Shown here: positions 40,985 through 49,032 of the stretch, piece by piece
Numbering within the stretch: the stretch's first letter is position 1
Layout: every line of letters starts with the position of its first letter
Assembly (NCBI RefSeq): GCF_009932725.1
Contig: NZ_BLJU01000003.1
Coordinates: 496,001-560,000 of the forward strand
Length of the DNA: 64,000 nt
Origin: Pseudomonas yangonensis
Lineage (GTDB): Bacteria > Pseudomonadota > Gammaproteobacteria > Pseudomonadales > Pseudomonadaceae
Direction of reading: 5' to 3'
Program-made: the position numbers and the translations under genes
The notes under the pieces: generated by a model
Database searches by the model: none
What the model was told of the DNA's origin: nothing
Seen by the model: only the letters and a program-made list of their open reading frames with translations

Positions 40985-42172
40985 TCAGGACGCACTTAGT
41001 CTGGTCGCCGGCTCGATATCGCTGCAGTCCAACGGTGTTGGTGTATGGATCGACGCCCGGCGGTGCATGAGCATGCCGCCATCGCGCTGGTTCATCGCCG
41101 CGGTCATTTCCGCGAGGATCGCCGTGGCCACGCTTTCCGGCGTGTCGCCGCCGATATCCAGGCCGATGGGGTAGTGCAGGCGCCCCAGGGCCGGCAACTG
41201 CGGGCTGTGCTGGCGTATCTCGTCCAGCAGTCGTTCGGTGCGGTCGCGTGGCCCCAACTGGCCGATATAGGCGGGCGAGCCCTGCAGCACGCTGCCCAGC
41301 CAGTGACGATCCTGGCTGTAGCTGTGAGTCATGATCGCCACCATGGCGCCGTTGGTGAGTGTGTGCAGGTCATAGGGTGGTCGCGCATCGACCTGCAGCA
41401 CGGCGTCGGCGTTGGGAAAGCGTTCGGCGCGGGCGAAATGGGCGCGGCCGTCGACCACGGTGACGTGCCAGTCCAGCAGTCTGGCCATATGCGTCAGCGG
41501 CTGGGCGTCATGCCCGGCGCCGAAGATCACCAGGCGTCGCTGCGGTGCCAGGTATTCGCAGAACACCTCGATATCGCCGCGCTCATCACGGTAGCTGCGC
41601 AGGGAGGAGCGGCCATCGCTCAGGGTGCGCTGCAGATCGGCGCGCACCTCGGCGTCGAGTGCTGCATCCAGCAGGCGACCACTGTCACTGAGCGAGGGAT
41701 GCAGGCAAAGACGATCACCCACGCGCGCGCGGGCGTTGCGATAGCTGCCGATCACCGTGGCCACCGCGCCAGCCTGGCCGCTTTCGCGCACCCGGCGCAG
41801 CAACTCGAGTACCGCCAGCGGCTTTGCCGCGCTGTGGCGTTCGAGCAGCACGTGCACGGTGCCGTTGCAGCCGAGGCCAAAGGTCAGTGCGGCGTCCTGA
41901 TCGTCATCGTCGTCCTGGGTAGCCGTGCTGTAGCGGCGGATCACGGCCTCGCCGCTATCTGTCAGCCACCAGGCCTTCTTCGCCACTTCGGATTCCAGGC
42001 AACCGCCACTGATGGTACCCACGGTACCGCCGTAGAGCGGAATCAGCATGCGCGCGCCGGGACGGCGGTAGGCCGAGCCCTCCACCTTGACCACGGTGGC
42101 GAGCACGGCCTGGCCATTGTCGCGTTCCAGCCCGCGGATGGCGCCGAGCAGGGCGCTGATTCCCGACAACAT
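40985..42172 (-). CDS. XdhC/CoxI-family molybdenum cofactor insertion factor
   Basis: A 395-residue protein with the XdhC/CoxI domain (IRGLERDNGQAVLATVVKVEGSAYRRPGARML, then GTISGGCLESEVAKKAW with a conserved Cys) and a C-terminal Rossmann domain (RLVIFGAGHDAQPLTHMARLLDW). Such proteins load or sulfurate the Mo cofactor and protect it before insertion. It is convergent with iorAB, so it most likely serves that enzyme. The Asp-rich segment DDDDDQDAA near residue 88 is unusual. The start at 42172 is an ATG. Confidence 0.88.
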   Translation of the reverse strand: MLSGISALLGAIRGLERDNGQAVLATVVKVEGSAYRRPGARMLIPLYGGTVGTISGGCLESEVAKKAWWLTDSGEAVIRRYSTATQDDDDDQDAALTFGLGCNGTVHVLLERHSAAKPLAVLELLRRVRESGQAGAVATVIGSYRNARARVGDRLCLHPSLSDSGRLLDAALDAEVRADLQRTLSDGRSSLRSYRDERGDIEVFCEYLAPQRRLVIFGAGHDAQPLTHMARLLDWHVTVVDGRAHFARAERFPNADAVLQVDARPPYDLHTLTNGAMVAIMTHSYSQDRHWLGSVLQGSPAYIGQLGPRDRTERLLDEIRQHSPQLPALGRLHYPIGLDIGGDTPESVATAILAEMTAAMNQRDGGMLMHRRASIHTPTPLDCSDIEPATRLSAS

Positions 42173-42245
42173 TGCGTTCTCCCAGGCAGGTTTGGATGGT
42201 AGAGGGGCTCAGGCTGGCAATTTCGCGCAGATCGACCGGAAGAGG

Positions 42246-43220
42246 TTATGCCGATCCTGCGAGATTCTTGCCTGATCCTGCGTGGCCACCTTCGAAGCGC
42301 TCGGCCAGCTTGACGATCTGCGCGCGCTCGGTACGGATGAAGTCGACGAAGGCCTGCGCTACAGGTGACAACCTGCGGCCGCGAATATTCACTACGCACC
42401 AACTGCGCTGTAAGGGCAGTTCACTCACCGGCAGCTCACGCAGCAGGCCATGCTGCAATTCCATGCGCACCGCATGACGCGGCAACAGGGCGATGCCAAG
42501 CCCGGCCAGTACCGCTTCGCGCTGCGATTCCAGCGAGCCGATCTCCAGCGTAAGCGGAAAGTGTGCGCGTTTCTGGTGGCAGTACTCCTCGCAGGCGCGG
42601 CGCGTGCCCGAGCCGCTTTCGCGAATCAGCAGCGGATAGGCGGTGAGATCCTGCAGTTGCAGGTCGTCGGCCTCGCACAAGGGGTGATCGGGTGCCGCCA
42701 CGGCAATGATCGGGTTGTTGAGGAAGGGCATGAAGTCCAGGGCCATGTCCTGTGGCACCTGGCTCATGATCATCAGGTCGTCTCGGCTGAGGGTCAGGCG
42801 GCGCACCACCAGCGCATGATTGACCACCGTAAGGTTGAGACTGACTTCCGGGTAATGGCGCCTAAAATCGGCGAAAAGGTGGGGAATGAAATACTTTGCG
42901 CTGGATTCCACGCACAAATTGAGCTGTCCCTGCAGCGAGCCCTGCAAGTCCGACAGCTGCATGTCCAGGCTTTCCAGGCGGCCGAAGATGTCGCTGCTGG
43001 CGCGCCTGAGCGCCTCGGCCGCTTCGGTGAGGTAGAGTTTCTTGCCGACGTACTCGAACAGCGGCTGGCCGACCAGCTCCTCCAGTTGGCGGATCTGCAG
43101 GCTGACCGCCGGCTGGGTCAGCGCCATTTCGTCGGCGGCACGGCTGTAGGAGCCGTGCTCGCATACGGCCCGGAACACCTGAAGTTGGCGCAGGGTCATG
43201 CGCAGCAGGGTTTTACGCAC
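42246..43220 (-). CDS. LysR-family regulator of the pyruvate carboxylase genes (PycR-like)
   Basis: A 324-residue LysR regulator. The HTH is at about residues 8-67 (MTLRQLQVFRAVCEHGSYSRAADEMALTQPAVSLQIRQLEELVG), followed by a CbbR/CysB-type ligand domain. The GTG start at 43220 is supported by GAGGA 7-8 bases upstream; the ATG at 43199 lacks a ribosome site. It is divergent from pycA, with a perfect 18-bp palindrome in the gap. The P. aeruginosa counterpart (PA5437, from memory) lies at the same place beside pycA. Confidence 0.9.
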   Translation of the reverse strand: MRKTLLRMTLRQLQVFRAVCEHGSYSRAADEMALTQPAVSLQIRQLEELVGQPLFEYVGKKLYLTEAAEALRRASSDIFGRLESLDMQLSDLQGSLQGQLNLCVESSAKYFIPHLFADFRRHYPEVSLNLTVVNHALVVRRLTLSRDDLMIMSQVPQDMALDFMPFLNNPIIAVAAPDHPLCEADDLQLQDLTAYPLLIRESGSGTRRACEEYCHQKRAHFPLTLEIGSLESQREAVLAGLGIALLPRHAVRMELQHGLLRELPVSELPLQRSWCVVNIRGRRLSPVAQAFVDFIRTERAQIVKLAERFEGGHAGSGKNLAGSA

Positions 43221-43244
43221 GTTTTCGTCCTCGTTCGGTCAGTA

Positions 43245-43262
43245 CATAAGTAATTACTTATG
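43245..43262. promoter_or_regulatory. LysR-type palindrome (CATAAGTAATTACTTATG)
   Basis: A perfect 18-bp palindrome with two further matching flanking base pairs (GTA...CAC, one mismatch). It lies 25 bp upstream of the regulator GTG and 113 bp upstream of the pycA GTG, in an AT-rich patch. It is the probable binding site of the LysR protein. Confidence 0.7.
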
Positions 43263-43375
43263 CACGATCAAATAATTATTCATTTTGGTTAATTCGTATA
43301 GCCGGATAGGGTTTCACCACGTTTTGCAACCAACTGTTGCAGCGTCCCTTGCAGCTCTGCGCTGAGGATTGGATC

Positions 43376-44791
43376 GTGATAAGAAAAATACTGATCGCCA
43401 ACCGTGGTGAGATTGCCGTCCGCATCGTGCGGGCCTGCGCCGAAATGGGCATCCGCTCGGTGGCCATCTATTCCGAAGCCGACCGTCATGCGTTGCACGT
43501 CAAGCGTGCCGACGAGGCGCACAGCATTGGCGAAGACCCGCTGGCCGGCTATCTGAACCCGCGCAAGCTGGTCAATCTGGCGGTGGAAACCGGCTGCGAT
43601 GCGCTGCACCCCGGCTACGGTTTTCTTTCCGAGAACGCCGAACTTGCAGAGATCTGCGCTGAGCGCGGGATCAAATTCATAGGCCCGAGCGCGGAGGTCA
43701 TCCGCCGCATGGGCGACAAGACCGAAGCGCGCCGCAGCATGATGGCCGCCGGTGTGCCCTGCACCCCTGGCACCGAAGGCAACGTCGCCGACCTGGCCGA
43801 AGCCCTGCGCGAAGGCGAGCGTATCGGGTACCCGGTGATGCTCAAGGCCACCTCCGGTGGTGGCGGTCGCGGCATTCGTCGCTGCAACAGCCGCGAGGAG
43901 TTGGAGCAGGCCTACCCGCGGGTAATCTCCGAGGCGACCAAGGCCTTCGGTAGCGCCGAAGTCTTCCTGGAAAAATGCATCGTCAACCCGAAGCACATCG
44001 AGGCGCAGATCCTCGCTGACAGCTTCGGCAACACCGTGCACCTTTACGAGCGCGATTGCTCGATCCAGCGCCGTAACCAGAAACTGATCGAAATCGCCCC
44101 CAGCCCGCAGCTCACCCCCGAGCAGCGCGCCTATATCGGTGACCTGGCCGTGCGTGCAGCGCAGGCCGTGGGCTACGAGAACGCCGGTACCGTGGAGTTC
44201 CTGCTCGCCGAAGGCGAGGTGTACTTCATGGAGATGAACACCCGGGTGCAGGTGGAGCACACCATCACCGAGGAAATCACCGGCATCGACATCGTTCGTG
44301 AACAGATCCGCATCGCCAGTGGCCTGCCGCTGTCGGTCAAGCAGGAAGACATCATCCATCGCGGTTATGCCCTGCAGTTCCGCATCAACGCCGAGGACCC
44401 GAAGAACAACTTCCTGCCCTCGTTCGGCAAGATCACCCGTTACTACGCGCCGGGCGGCCCCGGTGTGCGTACCGACACGGCGATCTATACCGGCTACACC
44501 ATTCCGCCCTATTACGACTCGATGTGCCTGAAGCTGATCGTCTGGGCGCTGACCTGGGAAGAGGCGATGGACCGCGGCCTGCGTGCGCTGGACGACATGC
44601 GCGTGCAGGGCGTGCGTACCACCGCGCCCTATTACCAGGAAATCCTGCGTAATCCGGAATTCCGTAGCGGCCAGTTCAATACCAGCTTCGTCGAAAGCCA
44701 CCCGGAACTGACTCAGTACTCGATCAAGCGCAACCCGTCGCACCTGGCCATCGCCATCGCCACCGCCATCGCTGCCCACGCGGGCCTGTAG
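43376..44791 (+). CDS. pycA: Pyruvate carboxylase subunit A (biotin carboxylase)
   Basis: A 471-residue ATP-grasp biotin carboxylase. It opens with IRKILIANRGEIAVRI, has the glycine-rich loop KATSGGGGRGIR (about 158-169), the catalytic EMNTRVQVEH (metal Glu and Arg) and NAEDP. It carboxylates biotin with bicarbonate and ATP. The GTG start at 43376 has GAGGA upstream and gives the standard N-terminus. The next gene, 8 bp downstream, is the transferase subunit with biotin, so the pair forms the two-subunit pyruvate carboxylase found in Pseudomonas rather than acetyl-CoA carboxylase. Confidence 0.95.
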   Translation: MIRKILIANRGEIAVRIVRACAEMGIRSVAIYSEADRHALHVKRADEAHSIGEDPLAGYLNPRKLVNLAVETGCDALHPGYGFLSENAELAEICAERGIKFIGPSAEVIRRMGDKTEARRSMMAAGVPCTPGTEGNVADLAEALREGERIGYPVMLKATSGGGGRGIRRCNSREELEQAYPRVISEATKAFGSAEVFLEKCIVNPKHIEAQILADSFGNTVHLYERDCSIQRRNQKLIEIAPSPQLTPEQRAYIGDLAVRAAQAVGYENAGTVEFLLAEGEVYFMEMNTRVQVEHTITEEITGIDIVREQIRIASGLPLSVKQEDIIHRGYALQFRINAEDPKNNFLPSFGKITRYYAPGGPGVRTDTAIYTGYTIPPYYDSMCLKLIVWALTWEEAMDRGLRALDDMRVQGVRTTAPYYQEILRNPEFRSGQFNTSFVESHPELTQYSIKRNPSHLAIAIATAIAAHAGL

Positions 44792-44799
44792 GGGACATC

Positions 44800-46611
44800 A
44801 TGAGCAAGAAGATCACCGTTACCGATACCGTCCTGCGCGATGCCCACCAGTCGCTGCTGGCGACCCGCATGCGCACCGAGGACATGTTGCCGATCTGCGA
44901 CAAGCTCGATCGCGTCGGCTACTGGTCGCTGGAAGTCTGGGGTGGGGCCACCTTCGATTCGTGCGTGCGCTTCCTCAAGGAAGACCCGTGGGAGCGCCTG
45001 CGCCAGCTCAAGGCCGCGCTGCCCAACACCCGCCTGCAGATGCTTCTGCGCGGGCAGAACCTGCTCGGCTACCGCCACTACAGCGATGACGTGGTGCGCG
45101 CCTTCGTGGCCAAGGCCGCGGTCAACGGCATCGACGTGTTCCGCATCTTCGATGCGATGAACGACGTGCGTAACCTGCGCGTGGCCATCGAGGCGGTCAA
45201 GGCTGCCGGCAAGCACGCCCAAGGCACCATCGCCTATACCACCAGCCCGGTGCACACCAACGAGGCCTTCGTCGCCCAGGCCAAGGCCATGCAGGCGATG
45301 GGCATCGACTCCATCGCCATCAAGGACATGGCCGGCCTGCTCACGCCCTACGCCACCTTCGAGCTGGTCAAGGCGCTGAAGGCCGAGATCGATTTGCCGG
45401 TATTTATCCACAGCCACGACACCGCCGGTCTCGGCGCCATGTGTCAGCTCAAGGCCATCGAAGCCGGTGCCGACCACATCGATACCGCCATCTCCAGCCT
45501 GGCCTGGGGCACCAGCCACCCGGGCACCGAGTCGATGGTCGCCGCGCTCAAGGGCAGCGAGTTCGACACCGGCCTGGATCTGGAACTGATTCAGGAAATC
45601 GGCATGTACTTCCATGCCGTGCGCAAGAAGTACCACCAGTTCGAGAGCGAGTTCACCGGCGTGGACACCCGCGTGCAGGTCAACCAGGTGCCGGGCGGAA
45701 TGATTTCCAACCTGGCCAACCAGCTCAAGGAGCAGGGCGCGCTGAATCGCATGAACGAAGTGCTGGAAGAGATTCCGCGTGTGCGTGCCGACCTCGGCTT
45801 CCCGCCGCTGGTGACCCCGACCTCGCAGATCGTCGGTACCCAGGCGTTCTTCAACGTGCTGGCCGGCGAGCGCTACAAGACCATCACCAACGAGGTGAAG
45901 CTGTACCTGCAGGGCCGCTACGGCAAGGCGCCGGGCAAGGTCGACGAGCAACTGCGCAAGCAGGCCATCGGCAGTGAGGAAGTGATCGACGTGCGCCCGG
46001 CCGACCTGCTCAAGCCCGAGCTGGCGCGCCTGCGTGAAGAGATCGGCAGCCTGGCCAAGTCCGAAGAGGACGTGCTGACTTTCGCCATGTTCCCCGACAT
46101 CGGGCGCAAGTTCCTCGAAGAGCGCGCGGCCGGCACCCTCAAACCGGAAGAGCTGCTGCCCATGCCGAATGGCCAGGGCAAGGCGGCGCCGGTCGGTGGT
46201 GAAGGCGTACCGACCGAGTTCGTGGTCGACGTGCATGGCGAAAGCTACCGCGTGGACATCACCGGCGTCGGAGTCAAGGGCGACGGCAAGCGCCACTTCT
46301 ACCTGTCCATCGACGGCATGCCGGAAGAGGTGGTGTTCGAGCCGCTAAACGATTTCGTCGCAGGCAGCGGTGGCAAGCGCAAGCAGGCCGGTGCACCGGG
46401 CGACGTGTCCACCACCATGCCGGGCAACATCGTCGATGTGCTGGTCAAGGAGGGTGACAAGGTCAAGGCCGGTCAGGCCGTGCTGATCACCGAAGCGATG
46501 AAGATGGAAACCGAAGTGCAGGCGCCAATTACCGGTACCGTCAAGGCCGTTCACGTGGCCAAGGGCGACCGCGTCAATCCGGGCGAAGTTCTGGTGGAAA
46601 TCGAAGGTTAA
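44800..46611 (+). CDS. pycB: Pyruvate carboxylase subunit B (carboxyltransferase plus biotin carrier)
   Basis: A 603-residue subunit. The carboxyltransferase TIM barrel (about 1-300) has TDTVLRDAHQSLLATRMRTEDML, the metal-binding DKLDRVGYWSLEVWGGATFD and HSHDTAGLG. The PYC/OADA domain follows. The C-terminal biotinyl domain (about 535-603) has the biotin lysine K568 in TEAMKMETE. It moves the carboxyl group to pyruvate to give oxaloacetate. It is named oadA in some annotations, but no membrane beta/gamma subunits are present, so a decarboxylase sodium pump is excluded here. Confidence 0.95.
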   Translation: MSKKITVTDTVLRDAHQSLLATRMRTEDMLPICDKLDRVGYWSLEVWGGATFDSCVRFLKEDPWERLRQLKAALPNTRLQMLLRGQNLLGYRHYSDDVVRAFVAKAAVNGIDVFRIFDAMNDVRNLRVAIEAVKAAGKHAQGTIAYTTSPVHTNEAFVAQAKAMQAMGIDSIAIKDMAGLLTPYATFELVKALKAEIDLPVFIHSHDTAGLGAMCQLKAIEAGADHIDTAISSLAWGTSHPGTESMVAALKGSEFDTGLDLELIQEIGMYFHAVRKKYHQFESEFTGVDTRVQVNQVPGGMISNLANQLKEQGALNRMNEVLEEIPRVRADLGFPPLVTPTSQIVGTQAFFNVLAGERYKTITNEVKLYLQGRYGKAPGKVDEQLRKQAIGSEEVIDVRPADLLKPELARLREEIGSLAKSEEDVLTFAMFPDIGRKFLEERAAGTLKPEELLPMPNGQGKAAPVGGEGVPTEFVVDVHGESYRVDITGVGVKGDGKRHFYLSIDGMPEEVVFEPLNDFVAGSGGKRKQAGAPGDVSTTMPGNIVDVLVKEGDKVKAGQAVLITEAMKMETEVQAPITGTVKAVHVAKGDRVNPGEVLVEIEG

Positions 46612-46618
46612 CCTCTAT

Positions 46619-46677
46619 GGAGCCCGGCCTGTTGGATGGGCAAGTTTGACGGGGCGTATAACCCGGGCTCCTTTTTT
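46619..46677 (+). terminator. Terminator after pycB
   Basis: GGAGCCCGG (46619-46627) pairs with CCGGGCTCC (46663-46671) and is followed by TTTTTT. The loop is long (35 bases). It lies 8 bp past the pycB stop. Confidence 0.75.
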
Positions 46678-46720
46678 ATTCATTGGCGTCCCTGACCGGA
46701 CGCCCAGGGTTCGAGACCCG

Positions 46721-46743
46721 GGAGCCGCAAGGCTCCTTTTTTT
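46721..46743 (+). terminator. Second, strong terminator before the sbtA leader
   Basis: GGAGCC-GCAA-GGCTCC followed by seven T. The GCAA tetraloop and T-run are textbook. It separates pycAB from the downstream transport gene, so sbtA should have its own promoter in 46744-46950. A 7-bp hairpin GGCGTCC/GGACGCC lies just before it at 46685-46704. Confidence 0.85.
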
Positions 46744-46781
46744 GTGTTCGTGTGACTGGCGTCTTCCAGGTTTCCGGTCAT

Positions 46782-46845
46782 GCCCCGGCACATCGCCACC
46801 GCGGCGAGGTAAAACAGAGCGATCAGCACCGCTCTGTGCCGGGGC
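46782..46845 (+). promoter_or_regulatory. Structured leader candidate upstream of sbtA (three-way junction)
   Basis: Outer stem GCCCCGGCACA (46782-46792) pairs perfectly with TGTGCCGGGGC (46835-46845). Inside are two hairpins, CGCC-accgc-GGCG (46794-46806) and AGAGC...GCTCT (46816-46835). The second competes with one base pair of the outer stem, which could give alternative folds. It ends 105 bp before the sbtA GTG. No known riboswitch class is recognised. It may be a regulatory RNA or simply a repeat. Nothing else is identified in 46846-46950. Confidence 0.4.
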
Positions 46846-46950
46846 TTGACCCTTTCCTTTGGCCACGCGGCTGGCGGATGATGCGAGCCTCGAAGCTGAA
46901 CGGCGCCGCGCGCTTTGCACTCACTGCGGTAGAACGGGGAGGTTACCCAA

Positions 46951-47892
46951 GTGACTCTGGATCCAGTGGTGTTGTTCTTCGTTTTCGGCCTGGTCGCCGG
47001 CCTGCTCAAAAGCGAACTCAAGCTGCCGGCGGCGCTATACGAGACCCTGTCGATCATTCTACTGCTGGCCATTGGTTTGCACGGTGGTGTGGAGCTAGCC
47101 GAGCAGGCCAGCGCTCAATTGCTTGGTCAGGCGGGGTTGGTATTGGCGCTGGGCATCCTGCTGCCGATCCTGGCTTTTGTCCTGCTGCGGGGGCTGCGTT
47201 TCGATCGCATCAATGCGGCGGCAGTGGCGGCGCACTATGGCTCGGTCAGTGCGGGTACCTTTGCCGTGGTGGTGGCCTATCTGCTGGCCAAGGGCGTCGA
47301 GTTCGAGAGCTATATGCCGCTGTTCGTGGCGATTCTGGAGATTCCCGCAATCCTGGTCGGTATCGTTCTGGCCAAAGGCATTTCGCGTGATACTCATTGG
47401 GGGGCATTGGGCCGGGAGATCTTCCTTGGCAAGAGCATCATGCTGCTGCTCGGCGGTCTGGTGATCGGTGCCATAGCCGGCAAGGAGGCGATCAAGCCGC
47501 TGGAGCCGCTGTATACCAGCATGTTCAAGCCGGTGCTGGCGTTCTTCCTGCTGGAGATGGGGCTGATCGCGTCGGGCCAGCTCGGAGCGCTGAGGCAGTT
47601 CGGCCTGCGCCTGGCGGCCTTCGCTCTGCTGATGCCGCTGCTCGGTGCGCTGATCGGCGGCCTGCTGGCGCGCTTCATGGGCCTGAGTCTGGGCGGCACG
47701 GCGATGCTCGCCACGCTGTCCGCCTCGGCCTCCTACATCGCGGTGCCGGCGGCCATGCGCCTGGCCCTGCCCGAGGCCAACCCATCGCTGTCGCTCACGG
47801 CCTCGTTGGGGATAACCTTCCCCTTCAACATCCTGATCGGCATTCCGCTGTATCTGGCGCTGGCCGAACGACTGATTGCCTGGGGGTTCTGA
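46951..47892 (+). CDS. sbtA: SbtA-family sodium-dependent bicarbonate transporter
   Basis: A 313-residue polytopic membrane protein with about ten helices in two inverted halves. The diagnostic SbtA stretch AHYGSVSAGTF is at residues 94-104; in the second half GTAMLATLSASASYIAVPAAMRLALPEANPSLSL matches the related repeat. In cyanobacteria SbtA imports bicarbonate with sodium. The GTG start at 46951 has GGGGAGG upstream. The next gene, one base downstream, encodes an SbtB-like PII protein, which strongly supports the call. The two lie directly after pyruvate carboxylase. Confidence 0.9.
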   Translation: MTLDPVVLFFVFGLVAGLLKSELKLPAALYETLSIILLLAIGLHGGVELAEQASAQLLGQAGLVLALGILLPILAFVLLRGLRFDRINAAAVAAHYGSVSAGTFAVVVAYLLAKGVEFESYMPLFVAILEIPAILVGIVLAKGISRDTHWGALGREIFLGKSIMLLLGGLVIGAIAGKEAIKPLEPLYTSMFKPVLAFFLLEMGLIASGQLGALRQFGLRLAAFALLMPLLGALIGGLLARFMGLSLGGTAMLATLSASASYIAVPAAMRLALPEANPSLSLTASLGITFPFNILIGIPLYLALAERLIAWGF

Positions 47893-47893
47893 G

Positions 47894-48196
47894 ATGAATG
47901 CACACAACCGCTCCCTGCTCACCGTGATCTGCGAGGCGGCGCTGGAGAAGCGTCTGCTGGCCGATCTGGAAACGCTGGGCGCACCCGGCTGGACCATTTC
48001 CGATGCACGCGGCCGCGGGCATCGTGGCGTGCGTAGCGCCGGCTGGGACACCGAGGGCAACATCCGCCTGGAGATCATCTGCAACCGCGAGCTGGCCGAG
48101 CGCATCGCCGAGCATCTGCAGGTGCGCTACTACGACCACTTCGCCATGGTCTGCTACCTGGCGCAGGTGGAAGTATTGCGTGGGGAGCGCTTCTAG
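47894..48196 (+). CDS. sbtB: SbtB-like PII-family regulator of the bicarbonate transporter
   Basis: A 100-residue PII-fold protein (core RSLLTVICEAALEKRLLADLETLGAPGWTISDARGRGHRG, then IRLEIICNRELAERIAEHL and a C-terminal beta strand MVCYLAQVEVLRGERF). The T-loop ARGRGHRGVRSAGW resembles that of SbtB rather than GlnB: no uridylylation Tyr is present in the usual place. SbtB binds adenine nucleotides and inhibits SbtA. The C-terminal Cys-Gly-Pro redox loop of some cyanobacterial SbtB is missing. It starts one base after sbtA, so the two are coupled. Confidence 0.85.
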   Translation: MNAHNRSLLTVICEAALEKRLLADLETLGAPGWTISDARGRGHRGVRSAGWDTEGNIRLEIICNRELAERIAEHLQVRYYDHFAMVCYLAQVEVLRGERF

Positions 48197-48233
48197 GGCG
48201 CGCCAGTGGCGGAGCCGCCTGGGCTGGAGGAGC

Positions 48234-48296
48234 ATCGCGGCTAAAGCCCCTCCCGCGTTCACGGTGCGTTTTGTGGGAGGGGCTTTAGCCGCGAGT
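48234..48296. repeat. Paired inverted repeat between sbtB and the carbonic anhydrase gene
   Basis: TCGCGGCTAAAGCCCCTCCC faces GGGAGGGGCTTTAGCCGCGA, a near-perfect 20-bp dyad with a 20-bp spacer. It fills most of the convergent gap and may terminate both transcripts. Confidence 0.75.
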
Positions 48297-48303
48297 CTTT
48301 GTA

Positions 48304-49032
48304 TCAGTCCTGCGGATAGCGCGCGCGCGGGGTGGCCATCGGCACCTTGTCGCCATCGAGCGGCAGGAAGCTGCCCAGCTCGGCGTCATAGGCCTTGATC
48401 TGGCTGGTTTCGATGTCATAAACCCAGCCATGGATGAACAGCTGACCGCGTGCCAGTTTGGCCGCCACCGACGGGTGCGTGCACAGGTGGTTGAGCTGCG
48501 CCACCACGTTCTCTTCGGTGAGCACTTCCAGGGCTTCCTGGTTGTTGCTGCAGTTGCAGTTCTCGGCAACCACGCTGCGGGCGACCTCGGCGTGGCGCAG
48601 CCAGGCTTTGACCGTCGGCATGGATTCCAGCGACGCCGGGTTGAGCACCGCCTTCATCGCGCCGCAGTCGGAGTGACCGCAGACGATGATGTGCTGCACG
48701 CCCAGGGCCATCACCGCGTACTCGATAGCGGTGGACACACCGCCCATCATCTGCCCGTAGGCCGGCACGACGTTACCGACGTTGCGGTTGACGAACAGGT
48801 CGCCGGGCGAGCTCTGGGTGATCAGCTCCGGCACCACACGCGAGTCGGCGCAGGTGATGAACATGGCACGCGGGTTCTGGGCGGTGGCAAGCTTCTTGAA
48901 CAGCTCTTCCTGCTGCGGAAACACCTCGTTGCGAAAGCGCTTGAAGCCACTCACGATGCTTTGCAGCGCCTGGTCGGCAGTTTCGCTGCCCTCGTGGACC
49001 TGAAGCGGAATCACCTGATGTTTGTAAGGCAT
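48304..49032 (-). CDS. Beta-class carbonic anhydrase
   Basis: A 242-residue enzyme that interconverts CO2 and bicarbonate. Zinc ligands and the active-site dyad are present: C61-x-D63-x-R65 in TCADSRVVPEL, then H120 and C123 in CGHSDCGA. GDLFVNRNVGNVVP and GGVSTAIEYAV are family stretches. The C-terminal tail is longer than in the smallest bacterial forms. It converges on sbtAB. Supplying or trapping bicarbonate for the adjacent pyruvate carboxylase and transporter is the obvious role. The 49033-49211 gap after its start holds only promoter sequence. Confidence 0.95.
   Translation of the reverse strand: MPYKHQVIPLQVHEGSETADQALQSIVSGFKRFRNEVFPQQEELFKKLATAQNPRAMFITCADSRVVPELITQSSPGDLFVNRNVGNVVPAYGQMMGGVSTAIEYAVMALGVQHIIVCGHSDCGAMKAVLNPASLESMPTVKAWLRHAEVARSVVAENCNCSNNQEALEVLTEENVVAQLNHLCTHPSVAAKLARGQLFIHGWVYDIETSQIKAYDAELGSFLPLDGDKVPMATPRARYPQD

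Noticed and set aside
44713..46296. Long minus-strand frame opposite pycB
   Set aside because: Antisense shadow of a well-conserved enzyme.
44800..46611. pycB as oxaloacetate decarboxylase alpha subunit (oadA)
   Set aside because: No membrane beta or gamma subunit genes; it is directly after a biotin carboxylase gene, so it is the pyruvate carboxylase B subunit.
46685..46719. tRNA-like T-arm (GGGTTCGAGACCC) after pycB, possibly a tRNA remnant or attachment site
   Set aside because: No acceptor, D or anticodon arm can be built around it and no integrase or repeat copy is near; more simply it is part of a terminator region.
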